Source: Gammaproteobacteria bacterium (GTDB taxonomy: Bacteria > Pseudomonadota > Gammaproteobacteria > Pseudomonadales > Halieaceae). From it: a stretch of DNA of 64,000 nt. The stretch spans positions 1-64,000 of the forward strand of contig JAUICG010000013.1 in NCBI GenBank assembly GCA_030427485.1, read 5' to 3'. Under the pieces are notes generated by a model. It saw only the letters and a list, made by a program, of their open reading frames with translations. It had not been told where the DNA came from and made no database searches. Made by a program: the position numbers and the translations under genes. Shown piece by piece: positions 35,927 through 45,008 of the stretch; the stretch's first letter is position 1; the number at the start of each line of letters is the position of its first letter.

Positions 35927-37083
35927 TTGATAACCTCCAATGCGCCATCCATTAACAGTCGCCGGGCTACAATCACCCGCATGATTTCGTTGGTGCCCTC
36001 GAGAATCTGGTGTACGCGGGTGTCACGCACATGCCGTTCCATCGGGTACTCCCTGATGTAGCCATAGCCGCCGAACAACTGCAACGCGTCGTTACACACA
36101 TTGAAGCCCACGTCTGTGGCAAAGCGCTTGGCCATAGCGCAATAGGTCGACGCTTGCGCATCCCCGGTATCGAGTTTATGCGCCGCCAGGCGCACCATCT
36201 GCCGCGCCGCAACCAGTTCCGTCAGCATATCGGCCAGCTTGAACTGTATCGCCTGGAAGTCGGCGATGGCGGTGTCAAACTGCCGGCGTTCACGCACGTA
36301 GGCAGTGGCCTCTTCCAGCGCCTGCTGTGCGGTGCCGACACTGCAGGTGGCGATATTGATGCGTCCCCCGTCGAGCCCCTCCATCGCTATTGCGAACCCC
36401 TGGCCTTCAGCACCCAGTCGATTGGCGACCGGCACCCGCACGTCCTCAAACGTGATCGTCGCCGTAGGCTGGGCGTTCCACCCCATCTTTTGCTCTTTCT
36501 TGCCGTAGGAGATGCCAGGGGCATCGGCTGGAATCAGCAGTGCGGTGACACCCCTCGGACCGGGGTCCCCGGTGCGCAGCATTACTACGAGCACATCGGT
36601 ATGGCCGGCGCCGGAGATAAAGCACTTGCTGCCATTGACAATGTAGTCAGCGCCGTCGCGGACCGCGCTGGTGCGCAGCGAGGCCGCATCGGAACCGGCT
36701 CCCGGCTCCGTCAGGCAGTACGACGCGAGCTTTGCGCCCGCCGTCAGGTCAAGGCACCATTGCTCTATCACCGCTTCACTGCAGTACTTGCCCACCATAT
36801 TGGTGGCCATATTGTGAATCGTGAGAAAGGCGGCGGTGGCGGTACACCCCATCGCCAGTTCCTCGATGATCACACTGGCATCGAGTCGCCCCATACCCAG
36901 GCCACCGGCGGCCTCGGGGGTATACATACCCATGAATCCCAGTTCCCCCGCCTGGCGCAACGCCTCCTTCGCAAAGTGTGAGTCTGCGTCCCAGGCGGCG
37001 GCATTGGGCGCCAGCACATCCCGGGAGAAAGCGCGTGCGCTGGAGGCATATGCCTGCTGGTCTTCCGTCAGGGAAAACTCCAT
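35923..37083 (-). CDS. Acyl-CoA dehydrogenase (isobutyryl-CoA type)
   Basis: A 386-residue FAD-dependent acyl-CoA dehydrogenase. It shows the signature CLTEPGAGSDAASLRT, the second signature near VRDTRVHQILEGTNEIMR with the catalytic Glu in LEGTNE, and the usual three-domain length. Context (mmsB, hydrolase, hydratase) points to isobutyryl-CoA oxidation to methacrylyl-CoA. GAGGAGCCGG precedes the ATG at 37083. Electrons would pass to an electron-transfer flavoprotein encoded elsewhere. Confidence 0.92.
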   Translation of the reverse strand: MEFSLTEDQQAYASSARAFSRDVLAPNAAAWDADSHFAKEALRQAGELGFMGMYTPEAAGGLGMGRLDASVIIEELAMGCTATAAFLTIHNMATNMVGKYCSEAVIEQWCLDLTAGAKLASYCLTEPGAGSDAASLRTSAVRDGADYIVNGSKCFISGAGHTDVLVVMLRTGDPGPRGVTALLIPADAPGISYGKKEQKMGWNAQPTATITFEDVRVPVANRLGAEGQGFAIAMEGLDGGRINIATCSVGTAQQALEEATAYVRERRQFDTAIADFQAIQFKLADMLTELVAARQMVRLAAHKLDTGDAQASTYCAMAKRFATDVGFNVCNDALQLFGGYGYIREYPMERHVRDTRVHQILEGTNEIMRVIVARRLLMDGALEVIK

Positions 37084-37113
37084 ATCCGGCTCCTCGTCCA
37101 GGGTTTTACCGCG

Positions 37114-38523
37114 CTAGAATTTGCCCATTACCGACCCGAACAGTTCCTCGTCCGGCGGGATCACCTTGGTGACCGTCAGCGGCCTGGACACCCAGGTCTC
37201 GTTGACCAGGTCGCGCCAGGTGATATTGTGGTTGATGCTGTTGCCACCCCAGGAGCCGCAGCCCAGCGAGAAGGTCTGGCGCATGCCGTTCCAGAGGTTA
37301 CCACTGTTCGAAGCGGCCTGCGGCTGGTTGACCATCACCCTGGAGGTGCGGGTGGCCAGCGCCAGTTTCATAATGTTTTCGTCGCTCCTGGAGTAGATGC
37401 CGCAGCTATGGCCCTGCCCCTGGTAGGCCTGGATTCTGTTGGTCATCTCGATGGCCTCATCGATATCCTGCACCTTGTACAGCGCCATCGTGACGGTCAG
37501 CTTTTCACCGGAAAACGGGTAGTCGGGTCCGGCGCCGGTTTCCGGGATGATCAGGAATTGTTTGCCTTCGGGCAAATCGATACCCGCCTGGCCGGTAATA
37601 TTGACCGCGGGCTGGGCGACAATACCCGGGTTCAGGTGACCGTCGTGCCAGAGGACCTTCTGCAGTTTCTCCTTGTCCGCGCCCTCAATGACATGGCCGC
37701 CCTCGTGCTTGAGCTTTTCCAGGAATTCATCGTAGACGGAAGCAAATACCAGCACGGCGTTGTCGGAGGAACACGAGGCTGCAAGATCCAGGGTCTTCGA
37801 GGTACGGATTTTATCGGCCGCCTCATCCAGGTCGGCAGTGTCGTCCACGGTGATCACGGCATTGCCTACGCCGACGCCGAGCGCGGGCGTTCCCGACGAA
37901 TAGGCGGCACCCACCATGGCGGAACCGCCTGTCGCCAGGATCCGGTCGCACTGGCGCATCAATTCGTTGGTCTTGTCCAGCGAGGGTACATCTATGCTCT
38001 GTACAAGGTCTGCCGGGCCACCCAGCGCGGTGATAGCCTCACGCATATAGTCGCAGATTTTCTTGTTGGTCAGCTTGGCGCGAGGATGCGGCGCTATGAT
38101 GATGGCATTGCGACCCTTGACCGCTGAAATCGCTTTGATTACCGGGGTGGCTTCCGGATTGGTTGACGGCGAAAGGGCGCCGATAACGCCAACCGGCTTG
38201 GCGATCTTCACGATATTGCGTTCGACATCCTCCTCGATCACGCCTACAGACTTGTCATTGATGATATCCATCAATGTGGCGCGTGTCTTCCGGTGGATCT
38301 TCAGGTACTTGCCTTCATAGTTCCCCAGCTGGGTTTCTTCCACCGCGAAACGAGCGATTTCTTCCGAGCGATCCTCGCGAGCTACCGCCCACACCATCGC
38401 AGTTATCAATTCATCCACCTGGGCCTGGGTATAGTTGTCAATGATGTGCTGGGCCGCGCGGGCACGTGACATCATTGCTGCCACTTCCTCGCGCGCCTCT
38501 ATAAGCTCCTGTTTATCTTCCAT
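37114..38523 (-). CDS. CoA-acylating aldehyde dehydrogenase, EutE/SauS-like
   Basis: A 469-residue aldehyde dehydrogenase of the acylating (EutE, AdhE N-domain, SauS) lineage, not of the MmsA lineage. The typical start PVGVIGALSPSTNPEATP lies near residue 100. It continues with ATGGSAMVGAAYSSGTPALG and the catalytic Cys in AASCSSDNAVLV. These enzymes turn an aldehyde plus CoA and NAD into an acyl-CoA. It heads the valine operon where mmsA would be expected, so it may convert methylmalonate semialdehyde to propionyl-CoA; a sulfoacetaldehyde or acetaldehyde role is the alternative. GGAG lies nine bases before the ATG at 38523. Confidence 0.87.
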   Translation of the reverse strand: MEDKQELIEAREEVAAMMSRARAAQHIIDNYTQAQVDELITAMVWAVAREDRSEEIARFAVEETQLGNYEGKYLKIHRKTRATLMDIINDKSVGVIEEDVERNIVKIAKPVGVIGALSPSTNPEATPVIKAISAVKGRNAIIIAPHPRAKLTNKKICDYMREAITALGGPADLVQSIDVPSLDKTNELMRQCDRILATGGSAMVGAAYSSGTPALGVGVGNAVITVDDTADLDEAADKIRTSKTLDLAASCSSDNAVLVFASVYDEFLEKLKHEGGHVIEGADKEKLQKVLWHDGHLNPGIVAQPAVNITGQAGIDLPEGKQFLIIPETGAGPDYPFSGEKLTVTMALYKVQDIDEAIEMTNRIQAYQGQGHSCGIYSRSDENIMKLALATRTSRVMVNQPQAASNSGNLWNGMRQTFSLGCGSWGGNSINHNITWRDLVNETWVSRPLTVTKVIPPDEELFGSVMGKF

Positions 38524-38628
38524 TGTCGTGTACTCCACCGTTATTGCCTGGTACAAACACCCGCGCCTGCACCCTGATTAGCTTAGTCGATAAAAATCCG
38601 CGCACCAGAGTACAGACGCCCAGCGCGC

Positions 38629-38641
38629 CCTCCTAGGGAGG
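38629..38641. promoter_or_regulatory. Short palindrome in the divergent AraC/aldehyde-dehydrogenase region
   Basis: CCTCCTAGGGAGG at 38629-38641 is a five-base inverted repeat around TAG, about halfway between the divergent starts at 38523 and 38715. It could be a regulator site. No binding motif for the AraC protein is known to me, so this is only a candidate. Confidence 0.25.
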
Positions 38642-38714
38642 AAATTGCGTATATTATGGATTATATTGCGGTGCTGTTGTACCCACTGAACAAGCCCCCA
38701 CACAGGCAACCCCA

Positions 38715-39599
38715 ATGAGCGCTCCCTCGCAATGGCCGCTACCCGAAAATGGCATCCGCTTCCTGACGCCGGCTTTTATGGTCAACAAGTTGGCCAGGCA
38801 CCCGCTGACCCGGGAGTGCTACCCCACCGCGATGGGGTTTTACCCGAGTGCCGACCGGCACCGCATGGAGCGCCACCGCCATAATGACAACCTGTTGATT
38901 TATTGCGTAGACGGCAAGGGCCACGCCGCTACCGAGAGCTGGCGCGGCGTGATCGGGCCAGGCGAGCTGCTGCTCCTGCCACAGGGGATTGCACACCAGT
39001 ATGAAGCGGATCTCGAGCGGCCCTGGACCATTTACTGGGTGCATTACCAGGGCAGCGGCGCGGCCCTGTTCAACCAGTACCTGGAAAACCGGGAAGCAGG
39101 CCCCCCTTTGATCGAAGCGGGCATATCACCGCAGCTGGTCGCACATTTCCGCGGGCTGCTGGCTGTGCATCGCACCGGCTACAATACACGCGCTTTTATC
39201 AACGCGGCCAACCAGCTGCGCCACCTTCTCACCTTTATAGCGCTGGAGATTCGACGGGCAAAAGCCAGTAGCCAGGACAGCTTCAACCTTGAGGCAGTGC
39301 AGAACCTGATGCTCGAGCACATCGGGCAGGCGCTGGACCTGGACACCCTGGCCGCCGCGGCCAACCTGTCGAAGTACCACTTCAGCGCCAAGTACAAGGC
39401 CCTCACCGGCTACTCACCGATCAAGCATTTTCTCAATATGAAGATGGAACACGCCTGTCATCTGCTGGACTCCAGCCAACTCAGCGTAAAGGGTGTGGCA
39501 AGTGCCCTGGGGTACGATGATCCACTGTACTTTTCACGACAGTTCAGCAAAACGATCGGTCTGTCCCCGCGCGCATACCGCCGTTCCGTCCGCAGCTAG
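38715..39599 (+). CDS. AraC family regulator with N-terminal cupin domain
   Basis: A 294-residue regulator. Residues 1-175 form an AraC-type ligand-binding cupin (GPGELLLLPQGIAHQYEAD). The last 100 residues hold two helix-turn-helix units (LDTLAAAANLSKYHFSAKYK and VKGVASALGYDDPLYFSRQF). It is divergent from the acylating dehydrogenase and valine operon. In Pseudomonas, the AraC-type MmsR of similar length activates mmsAB, so this gene most likely has the same role. Its stop codon (TAG, 39597-39599) lies inside the left arm of repeat copy B. Confidence 0.88.
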   Translation: MSAPSQWPLPENGIRFLTPAFMVNKLARHPLTRECYPTAMGFYPSADRHRMERHRHNDNLLIYCVDGKGHAATESWRGVIGPGELLLLPQGIAHQYEADLERPWTIYWVHYQGSGAALFNQYLENREAGPPLIEAGISPQLVAHFRGLLAVHRTGYNTRAFINAANQLRHLLTFIALEIRRAKASSQDSFNLEAVQNLMLEHIGQALDLDTLAAAANLSKYHFSAKYKALTGYSPIKHFLNMKMEHACHLLDSSQLSVKGVASALGYDDPLYFSRQFSKTIGLSPRAYRRSVRS

Positions 39600-39632
39600 T
39601 ACTCCATCAACATGATATTGACGGAGTACTAG
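39596..39632. repeat. Palindromic stop-codon repeat, copy B
   Basis: The 15-base arms (39596-39610 and 39618-39632) pair with one mismatch around a 7-base loop. Core TGATATTGACGGAGTACTAG (39613-39632) is identical in the other copies. The TAG stop of the upstream AraC gene (39597-39599) is in the left arm and the TAG stop of the convergent LysR gene (39629-39631, minus strand) is in the right arm, so both genes end within one palindrome. Confidence 0.88.
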
Positions 39633-40612
39633 CCGGCCACGGCTTCGTCGGGCCGCACCACATCCGGTGACCGGCTGAGATGCTTCATCAACAGCGCTCG
39701 TATCCACTGGTGCGGCGCGCTGCGCGAGGTGCGGGTGTGGCGCATCAGGGACATCTTGCCGCGATTGCTGCTATTGGTATTGCGAATCAGGCGCTGTAAC
39801 TCCGCCGGCAGTTCCTGGCCAAAAATGCGTTCGCGGTAGAGTCCGCCTTCCTGAAAGCCGGCATTGGCCACCAGCAGCGCGTCGGTGTGGTTCAGCACGC
39901 CCACCGCCGAGGAAAACTGCGTGGTCTCCAAAACAATATTGCGCCGCATGCCGTTTTGCCCCAGCACATCGTCTACCATACTGGTGTTCTCCCGCGTCAG
40001 CCCGGGCAGGTAGAGGCGCAGATGCGGATAGGCAAGGAAGTCTTCAAGGCTCATCGCTTTCGACGCCAGGGGATGATCGACGCGCATGTAACAACGCGGC
40101 TCGATCACAGCAATGGGTTCTGCCAGGATATCCCGCTCCGTCTCCAGTGCGAGAAAGGCGGCGAAGTCCGCATCCCCCTTCTTCAACAGTTCCTGGTAGT
40201 TCGGCGGCACCTCAGCCATGATGATTTGTACATTGGGCGCGATACTGGCCAGTTCCGCCATCAGGCCGGGAAGCAGCGATTCACACAGAATGGGCGGCAT
40301 CAACAGCTTGAAAGAGCCAGCGTAGGTTTCCGGACTGAACTCGGCATCACCCAATACATGCTCTATGGTTTCCAACAGTCCAGGCAACTCCGCACCCAAC
40401 TCCTCCGCTCGCGGCGTCGGAACGAGTCCGTGCGAGGTACGTGTAAAGAGTTCGTCCTCGAAGGAGTCGCGCAATTTCTGCAATGTTTTGCTGAGTGCCG
40501 GTTGGGAGACCGAAAGCCGCTCGGCAGCGCGCGTGACATTGCGTTCTTCCAACAGAATCTGTAACGCGACCAGTAAGTTCAAATCCGTACGAATCAGCCT
40601 GCGTGAAATCAT
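39629..40612 (-). CDS. LysR family transcriptional regulator
   Basis: A 327-residue LysR regulator. The N-terminal winged helix (LRTDLNLLV-like start, NVTRAAERLSVSQPALSKTL) is followed by a periplasmic-binding-like inducer domain. Residues RTDLNLLVALQILLEERN resemble the NodD/LinR-type branch that controls aromatic or chlorinated-compound catabolism. No target gene is obvious: the divergent neighbour is a lipoprotein gene about 250 bases away. A GTG at 40618 is an alternative start to the ATG at 40612. The stop codon lies in repeat copy B. Confidence 0.88.
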   Translation of the reverse strand: MISRRLIRTDLNLLVALQILLEERNVTRAAERLSVSQPALSKTLQKLRDSFEDELFTRTSHGLVPTPRAEELGAELPGLLETIEHVLGDAEFSPETYAGSFKLLMPPILCESLLPGLMAELASIAPNVQIIMAEVPPNYQELLKKGDADFAAFLALETERDILAEPIAVIEPRCYMRVDHPLASKAMSLEDFLAYPHLRLYLPGLTRENTSMVDDVLGQNGMRRNIVLETTQFSSAVGVLNHTDALLVANAGFQEGGLYRERIFGQELPAELQRLIRNTNSSNRGKMSLMRHTRTSRSAPHQWIRALLMKHLSRSPDVVRPDEAVAG

Positions 40613-40858
40613 AGTCACCGTCCAGAAATAACCTTTAGTTATAGCCTATCACCAACAAACAGCAATGGGCAGGGCGCCCGTACATTTTATTAGCGTTGCC
40701 GACGAGCGCGCCTACCAACCCTGCCTCTGCCTGGCAGTGGCCCTGTGTCGCGAGTATGTGGCCCGGGCCAACGCCACCTGCTACCATAGCCACGGCGCAG
40801 CGCCCCCACAAGGGAATGGCCTGTTTTACTCGCAAACCACTTGACCCTGGGGATAACG

Positions 40859-41440
40859 ATGCGAAGCACCCTGATTCCAGCCATGACGATACTGTCGCTT
40901 GCGCTTGTCGCGTGCAGCGGTGTCGATATCCAGCAACAAGGAGTAGACAAGTTCAGCGCCGGCAACTATCGCTATTACACGTGGCGTACCGAGCCACTGC
41001 CCGCGAACACGTACTCGTCTGATCCAGTGTACACCATAGACCCGGTAATACGACGCGAAGTGGATGCGGATCTGCAGAGCAAGGGTTATGTGCTGGACAA
41101 GAGTCGCGCGCAGTTCAGTGTTGACTATCTCTACGTGAGTGGCATGCAACAGGGCGAGCGCAGTGAACTGGCCAGTAACATCACCCCCTATCCCAGGGTC
41201 ACACCCAATCGGCAGGTAAACCAGGCTGTCGTGGACAACGCAATTGCGTTGGGCGGGGTCAAGGAGACAAACAACATCATCCTGCAGTTCAATGACCTGG
41301 AGAGCAATCAGGAGGTGTGGCAAGCCACCCTGAGCAAGGTTGTGGAAGATGCCAACAACATTGATGCCTCACGCCTTGACCAGAACCTGCAGGAGTACCT
41401 GGAGCGCGCCCTGGAACCCCTGCCGCCGGCAGGCCAGTGA
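40859..41440 (+). CDS. DUF4136 lipoprotein
   Basis: A 193-residue lipoprotein. The signal TILSLALVACSG ends in a lipobox (LVAC). Next comes a DUF4136-type domain with NYRYYTWRTEPLP, VDADLQSKGYVL and FNDLESNQEVWQATLSK; proteins of this type sit in the outer membrane or periplasm and have no known function. GGGGATAACG precedes the ATG at 40859. Seven bases separate its stop from the convergent 2-hydroxyacid dehydrogenase. Confidence 0.82.
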   Translation: MRSTLIPAMTILSLALVACSGVDIQQQGVDKFSAGNYRYYTWRTEPLPANTYSSDPVYTIDPVIRREVDADLQSKGYVLDKSRAQFSVDYLYVSGMQQGERSELASNITPYPRVTPNRQVNQAVVDNAIALGGVKETNNIILQFNDLESNQEVWQATLSKVVEDANNIDASRLDQNLQEYLERALEPLPPAGQ

Positions 41441-41447
41441 CCATTCA

Positions 41448-42443
41448 TCACGTTATCTGGCGAGACAACGCCAGCGGATAAACCTCGGGATTAACGCAGT
41501 GCGGCATGGGCTGTCCCTGTAGCGCCGCAGCGGCATTGGCAACCGCCAGGTCCACCATTTTCGCGCGCGTCAGGGTAGTCGCACTACCGATATGCGGCAC
41601 TACCACGACCCCGGGATGACGCAACAGAGGGTCGTCCGGCGCAATCGGCTCCCGCGCAAACACATCCAGCCCCGCCGCATACAGTTGCCCGCTATCCAGT
41701 GCCGCCGCCAGCGCCGATTCATCCACGATGCCACCCCTGGCTGTATTGACGAGTACCGCACCGGGCTTCATGGTCGCGATCCTGGCAGCATCCAGCAGGT
41801 TGCGCGTCTCCGGCGTAAGCGCGAGATGCACGCTGACAAAGTCACTGCGCAGCAGCAGCTCCTCCAGCGAGACTTTGTCCACTCCCGGGACGTTGCGCCC
41901 CGAGGGCGTCCAGCCCAGCACGTTCATACCGAAGCCCACCGCGCGACGCGAGACCGCCTGGCCGATGGCGCCGAGGCCAACGATGCCAAGAGTGCTGCCG
42001 CTGACGTCCTTGCCGAGAAAAAAATCCGGCGACCAGCGGCTTTCAGGGCGCCAGTTGCCGCCCCGGATGTAACGATCACCCTCGGCAACCCGCCGCGCCG
42101 CCGCCAACAGCAGCGCGAATGCAGTATCCGCCGTAGCGTCCACCAGCACCCCGGGCGTATTGCCTACCGGAATACTCCTTGCGGTCAACGCTTCCACGTC
42201 AATATGGTCGACCCCTACCGACACGCTGGAGACAAATCGCAGGTTTGGCAGCGCTTCCAGCAGGGGGGTATCGATCGGGTCGGTCAGCAGGCAGATCAAG
42301 CCGTGGCAGGCGGCCCGTTCTTCGCCCGATTGTTCCGACAGGTACCGCACTCCCCCCTCCAGCACTCTGATTTCACAATGCGGCGCCAGCGCCTCAAGGC
42401 ACTCGCCCGGCAATGGGTGTGTGACAACAACCCGCCTGCGCAT
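41448..42443 (-). CDS. D-2-hydroxyacid dehydrogenase, glyoxylate/hydroxypyruvate reductase type
   Basis: A 331-residue D-isomer-specific 2-hydroxyacid dehydrogenase. It has the NAD site GIVGLGAIGQAVSRRAVG, the catalytic Arg in NTARGGIVDE, a Glu further on and the catalytic His in VVPHIGSATTLTR. Such enzymes reduce glyoxylate, hydroxypyruvate or related 2-keto acids. Two starts are possible: ATG 42443 (family-like N-terminus) and ATG 42467, which would overlap the HIT gene's stop by eight bases. It is the last gene of a minus-strand run with the HIT gene and an SDR. Confidence 0.85.
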   Translation of the reverse strand: MRRRVVVTHPLPGECLEALAPHCEIRVLEGGVRYLSEQSGEERAACHGLICLLTDPIDTPLLEALPNLRFVSSVSVGVDHIDVEALTARSIPVGNTPGVLVDATADTAFALLLAAARRVAEGDRYIRGGNWRPESRWSPDFFLGKDVSGSTLGIVGLGAIGQAVSRRAVGFGMNVLGWTPSGRNVPGVDKVSLEELLLRSDFVSVHLALTPETRNLLDAARIATMKPGAVLVNTARGGIVDESALAAALDSGQLYAAGLDVFAREPIAPDDPLLRHPGVVVVPHIGSATTLTRAKMVDLAVANAAAALQGQPMPHCVNPEVYPLALSRQIT

Positions 42444-42459
42444 TGTCCTGCCGCTCTGA

Positions 42460-42897
42460 TTATTCATGGTCCGCGGGGGATGCCGGCTGCAAGCCCGTCC
42501 TTCTTGCCAGGCGCGTCTGCCAGTCACGCAACTTTTCCGCGCTGTACGACGCGCCTTCCGGCAAATTGCCCCAGACCGGTTGAGGCCAGCAGGCATCCTG
42601 CGGTCGACGACCTATAATATGCAGGTGCATTGCGGGCACGACATTGCCGAGACCGGCAAAATTCACTTTATCGAAACCCAGTTCCTGCTTGATGAACGCG
42701 GAGATCGAAACACACTGGCACACTACTTCCTCGCGTACGGCGTCCGGCAGGTCCAGGAAATCACACAATGGCGTTTGTGGCACCAGGATAAACCACGGTA
42801 CGGCGGCATTGCGGTGCAGCAACACAGTCGATGCCTGAAAACGACCAAGAAGATGGCAATCTGCCAGTAATTGTTCGGGTATGACTTGCTCACCCAT
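42460..42897 (-). CDS. HIT (histidine triad) family protein
   Basis: A 145-residue nucleotide-binding HIT-fold protein, normally a nucleotidyl hydrolase or transferase. The triad is seen as MHLHIIGRR, where the consensus HxHxH has a shorter tail (H-x-H then a Gly-Arg-Arg), as in the more divergent HIT proteins of gammaproteobacteria. GGGAG lies seven bases before the ATG at 42897; the frame upstream (42918) is less likely. Its stop is a few bases from the next gene's start, so both are co-transcribed. Confidence 0.82.
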   Translation of the reverse strand: MGEQVIPEQLLADCHLLGRFQASTVLLHRNAAVPWFILVPQTPLCDFLDLPDAVREEVVCQCVSISAFIKQELGFDKVNFAGLGNVVPAMHLHIIGRRPQDACWPQPVWGNLPEGASYSAEKLRDWQTRLARRTGLQPASPADHE

Positions 42898-42934
42898 GGC
42901 ACCGCTCCCTGAATCCAACGTGAAGGCTTCCGGC

Positions 42935-43699
42935 TTATATCGTCATGCCGCCGTCGACAACAATACACTCGCCATTGGTGTAGCTGCTCGCATCCGACAC
43001 CAGGTAGAGCACCGTGCCCGCCATTTCGCGCGGCTCGGCATGTCTGCCCATGGGAATACCCTGCACCGCCATCTGGTAAATATCATCGTTACTGAACAAC
43101 GCGCCGGCAAATTTCGTTTTCGTCAGTCCGGGCAGCAGCGCATTGCAGCGAATTCCCAGCGTCGCGCACTCCTTGGCAAAAACTTTTGTCATATTTACGA
43201 CCGCCGCCTTGGTGATGGAATAGATTCCCTGCAAGGGCCCCGGCTGAAGTGCGTTGACCGAGGCGGTGTTGACAATGGCGCCGCCGCCATTGTCACGCAT
43301 CAGCTTGCCCGCTTCGATCGACATGAAAAAATAGCCGCGAATATTCACTTCGACAGTTTTATTGAACGCACCGAGATCAGTATCCAGGACATGGCCGAAG
43401 TAGGGATTGGTCGCCGCATTGTTAACGCAAATATCCAGCTTGCCGTGCGCCTCTTTTATGTGGGCGAACAGATCGGCAATCTGATCCATATTTCCCACGT
43501 TACAGGCGAACGCTTCCGCGCTGCCGCCCGCCTGTTGAATACCCTCTGCTACCATGGTGCAATCTTCAACCTTGCGGCTCGAAACTATCACGTGCGCGCC
43601 CTGCTCAGCGAGCAATTTGGCAATCTCCTCGCCAATACCGCGACTCGCGCCGCTCACCAGTGCAATTTTGTCAGTCAGGTCAAAAAGTTGTGTGGCCAT
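42935..43699 (-). CDS. Short-chain dehydrogenase/reductase, DHRS4-like
   Basis: A 254-residue classical SDR. It has SGASRGIGEEIA for the cofactor, the NNAA motif (VNNAATNPY), and the catalytic YSITK with a Ser (NTASVNA) before it. The basic residues after beta-2 (SSRKVED) suggest NADP. Sequence character is like the DHRS4/3-oxoacyl reductase branch. AGGAG lies eight bases upstream of the ATG. The gene is transcribed toward the HIT gene and could be part of the same unit. The substrate is unknown. Confidence 0.85.
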   Translation of the reverse strand: MATQLFDLTDKIALVSGASRGIGEEIAKLLAEQGAHVIVSSRKVEDCTMVAEGIQQAGGSAEAFACNVGNMDQIADLFAHIKEAHGKLDICVNNAATNPYFGHVLDTDLGAFNKTVEVNIRGYFFMSIEAGKLMRDNGGGAIVNTASVNALQPGPLQGIYSITKAAVVNMTKVFAKECATLGIRCNALLPGLTKTKFAGALFSNDDIYQMAVQGIPMGRHAEPREMAGTVLYLVSDASSYTNGECIVVDGGMTI

Positions 43700-43772
43700 A
43701 TTCCGGGCTCCTGTTGGGTTTTCTACGGGTAGCTTGCAGTGTTACCGCACTCGGCAACGGAATACTACGCTG

Positions 43773-44969
43773 TTACAGATCGCGGTGCACTGGCTGTCTG
43801 GTTCGGCCCGCACTCCGTCCGGCGGCCTGGACGCAGGCCCACGTGAAATAGATCGAAACGACGCCCGCACTGCTCAACCAGGCACCGCGATATCCCACCG
43901 TCGCCAGGACGGCGCCCGCAAGCAACGGCCCGACCACCCGACCCCAGGACGAGGCCGCACTGGTGATGCCCATCATCCGCCCGCGAGAATCCAGGGTTGT
44001 GGTATAGCTGACAATCGTATTCAGCAGCGGTATGCAAATAGTCGCGCCCGTCATGGCGAGAAACACGGAGCCGACCATCGTCTGCATGGAATTGGCAAAT
44101 CCCGCGCTTACCAACCCCAGCAGCAGTGCGAAAATCGCCAGGCACAGCAGGCGCCACTCACCCAGAGATCGCACCAGCAGACCGAGAAGTCCACCCTGCA
44201 CAACGACCATGACACCACCCTGAATGCCGAACACGATGCCGACCTCCCTGGCGTTCCACCCAAGCATGTCACCCATCCACAGCGGGAAAAGGTAGTAGAT
44301 CGAGCTGACGGCAACCTGGTGGAGGACGAACTGCGAGACCAGCAGCCTGTTTTCCGTCGCCCTCAACAGACCATAGATGGAAAGTGACTGGACGCCGCCC
44401 GCATCCGCCTGATTGTCCCTGCGCTGTTCCCGGGGAAGTGACTCCGGCAAAAAAACGGTCGCCGCGAGCATCGCGAGCAACGACATACCACCGGCCACAA
44501 TACACGGCAGGGTAAAGCTGGCGTCGGGACCGGCCATCAGCCCGCCAAGCAACGGGCCCAGCACGATACCAAGACCAAACGCGGCACCGATCAACCCCAT
44601 TCCTCGCGCCCGATTCTGTGGCGTGGTTACATCGGCAATCATTGCGGACGCGACGCCGAAATTTCCTGCCATCAGCCCGGCAAACGCGCGTGCGGCAAAG
44701 ACCATCCACAGCTGTGAAGCCAGTCCCAGCATCACGTAGGAAGCGGCCGCACCCGCCAGGCAGACAATGATTACGGGCTTGCGGCCAACGCGATCGGAGA
44801 GGCGTCCCCAGAGCGGGCCGCAGAGACCGGCGCAAATCGCATAAATGACGAGGATCAGCGCAATATCGAATTTGTCCGCACCCAGGGTGGGCGACAAAAA
44901 CGGCAGAATGGGAATCACGATGCCGAATCCAATCAGGTCCAGCACGATGACGCAGAACAGCACAGGCAT
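43773..44969 (-). CDS. MFS efflux transporter, TetA-like
   Basis: A 398-residue membrane protein with about twelve spans. Motif A is visible in the 2-3 loop (GRLSDRVGRKPVI) and the antiporter motif C (GAAFGLGIVLGPLLGG) in span 5, which together mark drug/proton antiporters like TetA or the Bcr family. The substrate is unknown. It follows ubiX by 39 bases on the same strand and may be co-transcribed. No resistance role can be inferred. Confidence 0.87.
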   Translation of the reverse strand: MPVLFCVIVLDLIGFGIVIPILPFLSPTLGADKFDIALILVIYAICAGLCGPLWGRLSDRVGRKPVIIVCLAGAAASYVMLGLASQLWMVFAARAFAGLMAGNFGVASAMIADVTTPQNRARGMGLIGAAFGLGIVLGPLLGGLMAGPDASFTLPCIVAGGMSLLAMLAATVFLPESLPREQRRDNQADAGGVQSLSIYGLLRATENRLLVSQFVLHQVAVSSIYYLFPLWMGDMLGWNAREVGIVFGIQGGVMVVVQGGLLGLLVRSLGEWRLLCLAIFALLLGLVSAGFANSMQTMVGSVFLAMTGATICIPLLNTIVSYTTTLDSRGRMMGITSAASSWGRVVGPLLAGAVLATVGYRGAWLSSAGVVSIYFTWACVQAAGRSAGRTRQPVHRDL

Positions 44970-45008
44970 CAGAGTTCAAGTCCCGTTGCGGTGACACGGC
45001 GCCCTGAA

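Noticed and set aside
36010..36981. Open frame of 323 codons on the plus strand
   Set aside because: It is the mirror of the acyl-CoA dehydrogenase gene; no motif or ribosome-binding site is seen.
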